Assembly: GCA_947505885.1 (NCBI GenBank)
Contig: CANNMN010000040.1
Location: forward strand, 1 to 9,234
Length of the DNA: 9,234 nucleotides
DNA from: Rickettsiales bacterium
GTDB taxonomy: Bacteria > Pseudomonadota > Alphaproteobacteria > Rickettsiales > UBA1997
Reading direction: 5' to 3'
The stretch's first letter is position 1; every line of letters begins with the position of its first letter. The position numbers were made by a program, and so were the translations under genes. The notes under the pieces were generated by a model that worked only from the letters and a program-made list of their open reading frames with translations, had not been told where the DNA came from and searched no databases. This document shows, piece after piece, positions 1 to 5,938 of the stretch.

Positions 1-57
1 ATCAGCGTGGCGATTTATTTTGGCGTTTTGCGCAAAACAAAAAAATCGCTCGAATAA
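1..57 (+). CDS. C-terminal end of an upstream ABC-2 type permease (partial)
   Basis: Frame 1 is open from the window edge to a TAA at 55-57 and gives 18 residues, ISVAIYFGVLRKTKKSLE. This is a hydrophobic stretch followed by a short basic tail, which is how ABC-2 permeases usually end (last membrane helix, then a positive cytoplasmic tail). The stop shares its final A with the ATG of the next permease (TAATG), so the two are probably translationally coupled. Exporters of the YbhF-YbhS-YbhR kind carry two tandem permeases of about 370 residues, so this is most likely the YbhS-like partner. Too little is present to prove the family; the call rests on context and the shape of the tail. Confidence 0.6.
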   Translation: MSVAIYFGVLRKTKKSLE

Positions 58-1193
58 TGAAACTGATTTCCAGCCTAATCAAAATCAAAGCGCTAATCAT
101 CAAAGAGCTAATAGTTTTACTGAAAGACCCAAAATCGCGCTTCTCTTTGATTATGCCGCCACTGATTCAGCTTCTGCTTTTTTCTTCAGTTGCAACTCTC
201 GATGTTTTTAACATCAAGATTGCCATTTTAGATCAAGACCGAGGCTCTTACAGCAGAGAGATTATTACCGACATGGCGGCGTCGCGCGAATATTTTACCA
301 AGATAATTTCGACGCAAAATTACGACGAAGTTCAAAACTTAATCGACAAACAAAAAGTCATCGGCGCGATAGTTTTTGCCCCTGATTTTTCACGCAAAAT
401 CGCCGCCGGAAAAACAGCAGAAATACAAATTTTACTCGATGGCAGAAGACTAAATTCCGCCAATATCGTGTCTGGTTATTTGCAGGAAATTATTCAGCGA
501 TCAATCACTCGCAAAACCGAATTCAAGATTCATAAAATCAATCAGGAAGCAATTCGAAGCGAGGTCAATAATCGCAACTGGTTTAACTCAAATCTTAATT
601 ACAAGTGGTTCATTATTCCGTCGCTAATGAGCTTAATTCTTTCCACTTCAATTCTTGGCGTCGCCTCGCTTTCGATCGCGAGAGAAAGAGAGCTTGGCAC
701 TTTTGATCAACTTATCGTTTCGCCGCTGAGCCCACTTGAAATAATCTTGGGAAAAATAGGTGCCAATCTACTGATCGGAATGACGCAAGGCGTGCTAATA
801 TTTTTCCTCATCTCGCGAATAATTCCCTTCCAGGGCAACGTGATTTTTATGCTTTTTGGCATATTTCTTTACCTGGTTTCGATAGTTGGAATTGGCCTTT
901 TCATCTCTTCAATATCAAGCAATCAGCAACAAGCGACTCTTGGATCGTTCTTTTTCCTAATGCCAATAATTTTAACTTCTGGCTTCTCTTTGCCATTTCT
1001 CAACATGCCTGAATGTCTACAAATTTTGTCTTATTACATTAACCCAATTCATCATTTTGTTACAATTACTCAGATGATTTTTAATAAAGGCGCGAGCTTC
1101 GATTTGCTAAAATATAATTTCTCAATGCTGCTGCTGATATCTTGCGTGACGCTATTCTTCTCTGTTTGGTTCTTTAAGCGCAGGGCTCTTTAG
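57..1193 (+). CDS. ABC-2 type transporter permease (YbhR/YhhJ-like)
   Basis: This 378-residue inner-membrane subunit belongs to an ABC exporter; in the family a dimer of permeases works with an ATPase to move drugs or envelope components outward. A short cytoplasmic N-terminus precedes helix 1 (about 31-50). A large periplasmic domain follows (about 52-180), then five helices near 184-208, 236-257, 261-286, 293-314 and 352-373, ending in a basic tail. The family hallmark is visible after helix 2: RERELGTFDQLIVSPLSPLE (209-228), followed by a GK at 232-233. The N-W-F-N...WF-IPSL segment before helix 2 also matches the family. The start is fixed by the 1-base overlap with the upstream permease stop. 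No Shine-Dalgarno is seen, consistent with coupling. The substrate cannot be told from sequence. No strong terminator follows. Confidence 0.9.
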   Translation: MKLISSLIKIKALIIKELIVLLKDPKSRFSLIMPPLIQLLLFSSVATLDVFNIKIAILDQDRGSYSREIITDMAASREYFTKIISTQNYDEVQNLIDKQKVIGAIVFAPDFSRKIAAGKTAEIQILLDGRRLNSANIVSGYLQEIIQRSITRKTEFKIHKINQEAIRSEVNNRNWFNSNLNYKWFIIPSLMSLILSTSILGVASLSIARERELGTFDQLIVSPLSPLEIILGKIGANLLIGMTQGVLIFFLISRIIPFQGNVIFMLFGIFLYLVSIVGIGLFISSISSNQQQATLGSFFFLMPIILTSGFSLPFLNMPECLQILSYYINPIHHFVTITQMIFNKGASFDLLKYNFSMLLLISCVTLFFSVWFFKRRAL

Positions 1194-1281
1194 TTAGAAT
1201 TATTAAGAGTTGAATTAACCGCATCTTTTCGTTCCATTTTAATCCAAATTCGTAAAGCCCCTTCTTAGTTTTTAATCATTT

Positions 1282-1383
1282 TTATCTGCTGATTTCAGAA
1301 GCTTCATCAAGTAAATCATAAATTACGTATCGTAGAAATTCGGGTTTTTTTATTCTGTCTTGTGATTGGTTTCGTTGCGACAT
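1282..1383 (-). CDS. 33-residue frame overlapping the 3' end of the GIY-YIG gene
   Basis: An ATG at 1383 lies inside the last codons of the GIY-YIG gene in another frame and opens 33 codons ending in TAA at 1284-1282; the overlap is 34 bases. The product begins MSQRNQSQDRIKKP and continues EFLRYVIYDLLDEASEISR. It has a basic start, a hydrophobic-amphipathic middle and an acidic end, and reads like natural protein rather than random sequence. It may be a small gene coupled to the nuclease, or the surviving C-terminus of a gene into which the nuclease was placed. I recognise no family. There is no ribosome binding site other than what coupling would provide. Confidence 0.35.
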   Translation of the reverse strand: MSQRNQSQDRIKKPEFLRYVIYDLLDEASEISR

Positions 1384-1649
1384 TTTGCCAATTCCTTCAA
1401 GACATCAGGATCACGATTTATTAGGGCAATTCTCTTTTTTCTATTCCAGCCCTGAACCTGTTTTTCAAAAAAATAAGCCTCATCAACTCGCTCAAATTCC
1501 TGCGCAAAAACCATCTTCACCGGCAACCGTCTTTGAGTATATTTCGCCCCGAGCCTGTTTTGATGCTCCCACAATCTGCGCTCAAGATCAACAGTGCTTC
1601 CGACGTAAAATGATTTGTCTGCACATTCGAGAATATACATGTGTGGCAT
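1350..1649 (-). CDS. Solo GIY-YIG nuclease (COG2827-like)
   Basis: This 99-residue protein consists of little more than one GIY-YIG (URI) nuclease domain, the usual size for this solo family. The two motif halves are degenerate but clear: YIL at 5-7 in place of GIY, and YVGST at 15-19 in place of YIG. They are followed by DLERRLWEHQ (21-30) with the expected catalytic Arg (24/25) and His29, then KYTQRR (36-41). The metal-binding Glu62 stands in FFEKQVQGWNRKKR (60-73), a strongly typical segment. The family cleaves DNA with one metal ion; the targets of solo members are mostly unknown. ATG1649 gives MPHMYIL; Met4 is an alternative start. No Shine-Dalgarno is visible. The gene starts 31 bases from a 20-bp tandem array that begins a palindromic element, which may be functionally linked. 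Confidence 0.9.
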   Translation of the reverse strand: MPHMYILECADKSFYVGSTVDLERRLWEHQNRLGAKYTQRRLPVKMVFAQEFERVDEAYFFEKQVQGWNRKKRIALINRDPDVLKELAKCRNETNHKTE

Positions 1650-1680
1650 GTGAGTGTGGGTTTGATTGGTGTGATGTTTA

Positions 1681-1740
1681 CTTTCTTATCCGCTGGTTGA
1701 CTTTCTTATCCGCTGATTGTTTTTCTTATCCGCTGGTTGA
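1681..1740. repeat. Three tandem 20-bp direct units
   Basis: The unit CTTTCTTATCCGCTGGTTGA at 1681-1700 recurs at 1701-1720 (ending GCTGATTGT) and at 1721-1740 (first base T). The period is exactly 20. The third unit is also the beginning of the palindromic element that follows, so the array looks like repeated copies of that element's 5' stem strand. An equivalent array stands before the second element at 2023-2082. Confidence 0.9.
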
Positions 1741-1816
1741 GCGAAGTCGAAACCAAGGATAAGAAACCCCCGAGGCCCTCCCCTTGGTTTCGACTCCGCT
1801 CAACCAGCGGGAAGGG
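1722..1816. repeat. Palindromic element copy E1 (two inverted hairpins)
   Basis: The element has two inverted 29-bp arms, 1730-1758 and 1782-1810, matching at 28 of 29 positions across a 23-base spacer. Each half can also fold alone. The left half has outer stem TTTCTTATCC (1722-1731) with GGATAAGAAA (1757-1766) and inner stem TGGTT/AACCA. The right half has CCCTCCCC (1776-1783) with GGGAAGGG (1809-1816), one mismatch, and inner stem TGGTT/AACCA. It lies between the lipoprotein frame and the GIY-YIG gene. The layout resembles a BIME, a pair of inverted REP hairpins. Confidence 0.9.
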
Positions 1817-1841
1817 ATCTGGTCCCGCTAAAAACTAAAGA

Positions 1842-1922
1842 TCAAAAAATCACTATCCCATTCCCGATTATTCCACATCCAGCAAGAGACAGAAGCACAA
1901 AAACAATAAAAAACTTTTTCAT
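1842..1922 (-). CDS. Very small predicted lipoprotein (26 residues)
   Basis: ATG1922 opens MKKFFIVFVLLSLAGCGIIG, followed by six more residues and a TGA at 1844-1842. It has the layout of a bacterial lipoprotein signal: two lysines, a hydrophobic core at 4-14, and the lipobox LAGC with Cys16 as the lipidated residue. The predicted mature chain has only 11 residues, reminiscent of entericidin-like mini-lipoproteins, though no homology can be claimed. An A-rich, G-containing stretch lies just upstream of the ATG, but there is no textbook ribosome binding site. It stands alone between palindromic elements E2 and E1. A truncated lipoprotein gene with only its signal left is the main alternative. 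Confidence 0.45.
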   Translation of the reverse strand: MKKFFIVFVLLSLAGCGIIGNGIVIF

Positions 1923-1933
1923 CTTTTTCTTTT

Positions 1934-2047
1934 TTAAGTTAATAATTCCAAAACGCCGCCTTCGCCACCCACTGCAGGAATCAGTCTCCGACTCATTCCC
2001 GCTCTAGGTTCACAGATGTTGCCTTTCTTATCCGTAGCACAACTTTC
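1934..2047 (-). other. Open 37-codon stretch, possible coding relic
   Basis: Between stops at 2050-2048 and 1936-1934 the minus strand is open. It reads ESCATDKKGNICEPRAGMSR then RLIPAVGGEGGVLELLT. It is richer in G and C than its surroundings, and its upstream part runs into the 20-bp tandem units of element E2. An ATG at 1996 would give only 20 residues. It could be the tail of a gene broken by the repeat, or chance. I recognise no family. Apart from this, the repeats and the lipoprotein frame, nothing was seen in 1650-2222. Confidence 0.2.
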
Positions 2048-2082
2048 TTATCCGCCGGTTTTCTTTCTTATCCGCTGGTTGA
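2023..2082. repeat. Three tandem 20-bp direct units before E2
   Basis: The 12-mer CTTTCTTATCCG starts at 2023, 2043 and 2063, a strict 20-bp period. The remaining 8 bases vary: TAGCACAA, CCGGTTTT, CTGGTTGA. Only the last unit runs on into the palindrome. This matches the array at 1681-1740 in period, unit number and position relative to the palindrome, although the variable parts differ. Confidence 0.9.
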
Positions 2083-2158
2083 GCGGAGTCGAAACCAAGG
2101 ATAAGAAACCCGCAAAGCCCTTCCCTTGGTTTCGACTCCGCTCAACCAGCGGGAAGGG
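2064..2158. repeat. Palindromic element copy E2 (perfect 29-bp arms)
   Basis: Arms 2072-2100 and 2124-2152 are perfect 29-bp inverted copies around a 23-base spacer. The left half folds alone through TTTCTTATCC (2064-2073) and GGATAAGAAA (2099-2108). The right half folds alone through CCCTTCCC (2118-2125) and GGGAAGGG (2151-2158), a perfect 8-bp stem. E1 and E2 also share GGGAAGGGATC at the right edge. The copy lies 3' of the DUF2971 gene, 64 bases past its stop. Confidence 0.93.
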
Positions 2159-2222
2159 ATCGAGTGTTGCAATTGGTATGCCGCCCCTGAATTAGCTACT
2201 CAGTCCTTGGATTACCCTGAGG

Positions 2223-3146
2223 TTAAACAAACGGAGTGGCAGAAATTTCAACCTTAACATCAGAGGGAATTTCAGAACCAATTTGTTTCAAAAAACTTTC
2301 GATCTGAATCTTGTTTCTCTCTTTATTGGGAGATGGCCCAACTATAATCTCCTTCAATGCCATCCTTGGCTTACCTTTCAAGATTTTCACATAACTCCTC
2401 ACTAAACCACCGCAACCTTCGTAGAAAAATACATCGTATTTTTTTATACTTTCTTTGTTTTCCCATGTTGCTTTAACCACCCTATATTCTCTCTCTTCAC
2501 AAAAACCTTTATGTTTATTATGAAAACATATTTTCAAAATTGATTCGAATAATTCTTGCTCTTCCCGACTTCCACTGAACCCACTCGGATTTGTCTCAAG
2601 CTGTCTGATTGATTTGTTTATCTCGTCAAAAGACTTTTTGTTATCCTCCTTATCCAAAAAATCTTCCATATTGCAGTAAGTAACATCGCCAGATGTATGA
2701 ACTGCATCCTTCTCCCTGCTTTCACTCTCAAAATCTTTCAGCAATAAGTCAGAATCAAATTTCAACGCGTAACCTTGCTTAAAGCCGTAACCACGCCACT
2801 GACTCAGAAGTCCGTTATTAAAAACTTTATCTGGATCTGCATCATCATAAGAACTAAAACAAGTTAAGAAGACGCCCCTTGCAAGCTTATCAGATCTTTC
2901 TTTACCAATTAGATAATCAATAAATCCTTTTACTTTTTCTTTAATAACTTTTTCTTTAATAACTTTTTCTTTAATAACTTCGTTCTCTCCATTCTTTTTT
3001 AAGTAATGCTTAATCAGATCAATTCCATGAACTATCTCTTGAGAATCGTTAGTTGTATAAGCATCAGTAGCTCTGAAACAATTCTCCTCTAAAATTCCTT
3101 TCAAGCCTTCAAAAGTTGTGTAATGAAATAATGTTTTAGAGCTCAT
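2223..3146 (-). CDS. DUF2971 domain protein with an internal pentapeptide repeat
   Basis: This 307-residue soluble protein shows the DUF2971 landmarks in order: LFHYTTFEGLKGIL (6-19), FRATDAYTTNDSQE (24-37), FLTCFS (93-98), LSQWRGYG (114-121), GYALKF (125-130), KGFCEEREYRVV (213-224) and IIVGPS (267-272). The family's biochemical role is not established to my knowledge. It is often found in accessory regions, and the early HYT motif invites comparison with ADP-ribosyltransferase-like folds, but that is speculation. Residues 57-72 contain KEKVI units from a 15-bp tandem repeat, giving a lysine/glutamate-rich insert between conserved blocks. ATG3146 begins directly with the expected N-terminus. 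No Shine-Dalgarno is seen. Palindromic element E3 ends 26 bases upstream, so its promoter overlaps the element or it is read through from ppdK. Confidence 0.85.
   Translation of the reverse strand: MSSKTLFHYTTFEGLKGILEENCFRATDAYTTNDSQEIVHGIDLIKHYLKKNGENEVIKEKVIKEKVIKEKVKGFIDYLIGKERSDKLARGVFLTCFSSYDDADPDKVFNNGLLSQWRGYGFKQGYALKFDSDLLLKDFESESREKDAVHTSGDVTYCNMEDFLDKEDNKKSFDEINKSIRQLETNPSGFSGSREEQELFESILKICFHNKHKGFCEEREYRVVKATWENKESIKKYDVFFYEGCGGLVRSYVKILKGKPRMALKEIIVGPSPNKERNKIQIESFLKQIGSEIPSDVKVEISATPFV
2932..2980. repeat. 15-bp in-frame tandem repeat within the DUF2971 gene
   Basis: ACTTTTTCTTTAATA (plus strand) occurs three times without a mismatch (2932-2946, 2947-2961, 2962-2976) and begins a fourth (2977-2980). 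Because the unit is a multiple of three it encodes repeated KEKVI in the gene. Identical short units imply recent expansion by slippage, so copy number probably varies among close relatives. Confidence 0.95.
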
Positions 3147-3172
3147 TTAATATTTACTTTACTTGAATTATT

Positions 3173-3260
3173 CCGCCGGTTGAGCGAAGTCGAAACCAAG
3201 GATAAGAAAAACTCAGAGTTCGCTTCCCTTGGTTTCGACTCCGCTCAACCAGCGGGAAGC
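3173..3260. repeat. Palindromic element copy E3, abutting the ppdK stop
   Basis: Arms 3173-3201 and 3227-3255 match at 27 of 29 positions across a 25-base spacer. The right half folds alone through GCTTCCC (3222-3228) and GGGAAGC (3254-3260), 7 bp and perfect. The left outer stem is degraded: only TTATTCC faces GGATAA. No 20-bp tandem array precedes it. The element begins 3 bases after the ppdK stop as read on the minus strand. Five T residues follow the right stem on the plus strand, so it could also stop transcription running against ppdK. Confidence 0.92.
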
Positions 3261-3263
3261 TTT

Positions 3264-5936
3264 TTACAACCCAGCTCTAGCCGCTGCCAGTCTTGCGATC
3301 GGAACGCGGTAAGGTGAGCAGCTTACGTAGTTCAAGCCTGCTTTGTGGCAGAATTCGATTGATGCGGGGTTGCCGCCGTGTTCGCCGCAGATTCCTAGTT
3401 TGATGTCTTTGCGAGTCGCCTTTCCTTTCTCGACGGCAATTTTGATTAATGCGCCTACCCCTTCTTGGTCTAGTTCGGCAAAGGGATCTTTTTCTAAAAT
3501 TCCGGCTTTTTGGTAATGACCCAGGAAGCTGGCGGAGTCGTCACGACTTAATCCAAAAGTTGTTTGGGTTAAGTCATTTGTTCCAAAGCTAAAAAATTCG
3601 GCTTCTTCGGCGATTTGGTCGGCGAGTAGCGCAGCTCTAGGAAGCTCGATCATCGTGCCAACCATGTAATTTAGCTTCGCGCCGGTTTCTTGTTCGACGG
3701 ATTTTTCGGTTGCAACGATCAATAATTTCAAAATTTGCAGCTCTTTTTTAGTCGCAACTAGCGGCACCATGATTTCTAGAAGAACGTCTTTACCGGTCTC
3801 TTTCTTAACGATTGAAGCGGCTTCAAAAATTGCTCTCGCCTGCATTTCGTAGATTTCTGGATAAGAAATTCCGAGGCGACAACCGCGATGGCCAAGCATC
3901 GGATTTTGTTCGTGAAGTTGGCTGATACGGTGTTTGACGTAACCAACATCAACGCCAACGGCTTTTGCAACTTCAGCGATTTCGCTGTCTTTATGCGGCA
4001 AAAATTCGTGAAGAGGAGGATCAAGAAGGCGAATTGTTACCGGTAATCCGGCCATAATTTTGAAGATCTCGACGAAGTCTTTACGTTGCATTGGCAGCAA
4101 TTTCGCGAGGGCTTTTTTACGACCTTCAAGCGTTTCCGCCAAAATCATTTCGCGCACAGAAATAATGCGATCTTCGCTGAAAAACATGTGCTCAGTTCTG
4201 CACAAACCAATACCTTCGCAACCGAAGTCGCGCGCAACTTGGCAATCAAGTGGGGTTTCAGCATTTGTACGAACTCGAAGCACGCGAACTTCATCAGCCC
4301 ATTTCATGATTGTTTCAAAATCACCAGAAAGATTTGGCTTCAAAGTTGGCACCGAACCAAGAATCACATCACCGGTTGAACCGTTGATGGTAATGATGTC
4401 GCCTTGTTTTACTTTCACGCCACCTGCGGTGAAAAATTGACCACCTTGATCAACGTGAAGACCAGATGCGCCAGAAACACAAGGCGTTCCCATGCCACGC
4501 GCCACAACGGCCGCGTGCGATGTCATGCCGCCGCGAGCGGTGAGAATTCCTTGCGACACATGCATTCCCTTGATGTCTTCAGGGCTAGTTTCAACACGAA
4601 CTAAAATAACTTTTCCGCCATTTTCTGATTTTTTTTCTGCTTCGGCAGAAGAAAATACAACGATGCCAGAAGCCGCGCCTGGAGAGGCTGGAAGACCTTT
4701 CGCAATAACTTGAACTTTTGCTTTTGGGTCGAGAGTTGGGTGCAGAAGTTGATCAAGACTTGATGGATCAATGCGCAACAAAGCTTCTTTTTTGCTGATC
4801 AAATTTTCTTCAACCATGTCGACAGCGATTTTTACTGCAGCGTGAGCGGTACGTTTGCCGTTACGAGTCTGTAGCATCCACAGCTTTTTATTTTGCACGG
4901 TGAATTCGATATCTTGCATGTCGCGATAATGCAGCTCGAGTTTTTTATAAATTTTTTCGAGCTCTAAGAACACATCAAGCATGGTTTCTTCCATTGAAGG
5001 AAGAACGGAGTTGAGCTGCTTCTTGCCTGAGTTGGTGATTGATTGCGGAGTGCGAATTCCCGCCACAACATCTTCGCCTTGGGCATTGATTAAATATTCG
5101 CCGTAAAGTTCTTTCGTGCCCGTTGAGGGGTTGCGAGTAAACGCCACTCCTGTTGCTGAAGTGTCTCCCATATTTCCAAAAACCATCGATTGCACATTAA
5201 CCGCAGTTCCCCAAGAGGCGGGGATGTCATTTAGTTGGCGGTAAACGATTGCGCGATTATTCATCCAAGAAGCAAACACCGCTTCAACTGCGCCCCAGAG
5301 CTGTTCATTCACATCTTGTGGAAAATCAAAACCCAATTCTTTTTTCACTTCAGATTTAAAAAGAGCGACAATTTCTTCGAGATTTTCCGTACTTAAATCT
5401 GTGTCAGCAGAAGCGCCAAATTCATGTTTTTTCTCGTCCAAAATCACTTCGAAATTGTGGTGATCAAAACCAAGAACAACGTTCGAATACATTTGAATGA
5501 AGCGACGGTAAGAGTCGAAAGCGAAACGACGATTGCCGGATTTTTCTGCTAAACCCAAAACTGTTTTGTCGTTTAAGCCCAAATTCAAAACTGTATCCAT
5601 CATGCCAGGCATTGAAGCTCTAGCGCCGGAGCGAACAGAAAAAAGTAGGGGATTTTTTTCATCACCAAATTTTGCACCGATTTTTTCTTCGATTTGTGCG
5701 AGCGCAACCGCAACTTCTTTTCTCAAAGAATCAGGAAATTTCTTGTCGTTCTTATAATAAAAATCGCAGAAATCGGTAGTAATCGTAAATCCAGGAGGAA
5801 CTGGCAAACCCATTTTAGACATTTCTGCAAGGTTAGCGCCTTTGCCACCAAGAAGACTTTTCATCGAAGCGTCGCCTTCAGATTTACCGTCGCCGAAAGA
5901 ATAAACGAATTTTTGCCCAGGGGTTGTAACTGTCAT
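3264..5936 (-). CDS. ppdK: Pyruvate, phosphate dikinase
   Basis: PPDK interconverts pyruvate + ATP + Pi and PEP + AMP + PPi in the cytosol, by sequential phosphotransfer via a histidine. At 890 residues it is full length. The N-terminal ATP-grasp domain shows LLGGKGANLAEM (28-39) and LFSVRSGARASMPGMMDTVL (98-117), with QDIEF at 341-345 closing the nucleotide site. The central phosphohistidine domain has GGMTSHAAVVARG (469-481) with catalytic His474; Thr472 is the position controlled by the PDRP regulator in other species. The C-terminal TIM barrel has GIGLCRTEHMFF (575-586), TIRLLDPPLHEFLP (634-647), FGTNDLTQ (784-791) and GICGEHGG (848-855) with catalytic Cys850. All key residues are present. 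The ATG is 2 bases after the stop of a dead AlkC-like gene and lacks a Shine-Dalgarno. Its likely role is pyruvate-PEP exchange alongside Pgk. Confidence 0.98.
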   Translation of the reverse strand: MTVTTPGQKFVYSFGDGKSEGDASMKSLLGGKGANLAEMSKMGLPVPPGFTITTDFCDFYYKNDKKFPDSLRKEVAVALAQIEEKIGAKFGDEKNPLLFSVRSGARASMPGMMDTVLNLGLNDKTVLGLAEKSGNRRFAFDSYRRFIQMYSNVVLGFDHHNFEVILDEKKHEFGASADTDLSTENLEEIVALFKSEVKKELGFDFPQDVNEQLWGAVEAVFASWMNNRAIVYRQLNDIPASWGTAVNVQSMVFGNMGDTSATGVAFTRNPSTGTKELYGEYLINAQGEDVVAGIRTPQSITNSGKKQLNSVLPSMEETMLDVFLELEKIYKKLELHYRDMQDIEFTVQNKKLWMLQTRNGKRTAHAAVKIAVDMVEENLISKKEALLRIDPSSLDQLLHPTLDPKAKVQVIAKGLPASPGAASGIVVFSSAEAEKKSENGGKVILVRVETSPEDIKGMHVSQGILTARGGMTSHAAVVARGMGTPCVSGASGLHVDQGGQFFTAGGVKVKQGDIITINGSTGDVILGSVPTLKPNLSGDFETIMKWADEVRVLRVRTNAETPLDCQVARDFGCEGIGLCRTEHMFFSEDRIISVREMILAETLEGRKKALAKLLPMQRKDFVEIFKIMAGLPVTIRLLDPPLHEFLPHKDSEIAEVAKAVGVDVGYVKHRISQLHEQNPMLGHRGCRLGISYPEIYEMQARAIFEAASIVKKETGKDVLLEIMVPLVATKKELQILKLLIVATEKSVEQETGAKLNYMVGTMIELPRAALLADQIAEEAEFFSFGTNDLTQTTFGLSRDDSASFLGHYQKAGILEKDPFAELDQEGVGALIKIAVEKGKATRKDIKLGICGEHGGNPASIEFCHKAGLNYVSCSPYRVPIARLAAARAGL

Positions 5937-5938
5937 TT

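Noticed and set aside
1385..1762. A 125-codon plus-strand frame across the GIY-YIG gene and the repeat
   Set aside because: It is antisense to a clear GIY-YIG domain and runs into the tandem repeat; its translation has no coherent domain.
1945..1975. Similarity of GTGGCGAAGGCGGC-like bases to a 16S rRNA segment
   Set aside because: The match is about 15 bases with no flanking rRNA similarity; a simple G/C-rich string can match by chance.
1681..2082. CRISPR array from the evenly spaced repeats
   Set aside because: There are only three units per site, the variable parts are 8 bases, and no cas genes are present; the last unit merges into a palindrome.
3173..3260. E3 as a Rho-independent terminator for ppdK
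   Set aside because: The T run next to the stem lies on the plus-strand side; read from ppdK, the nearest T run is about 11 bases past the stem. It may block the opposite direction.
4060..4713. Plus-strand frames opposite ppdK
   Set aside because: They are antisense to an intact, highly conserved PPDK sequence and show no protein-like features.
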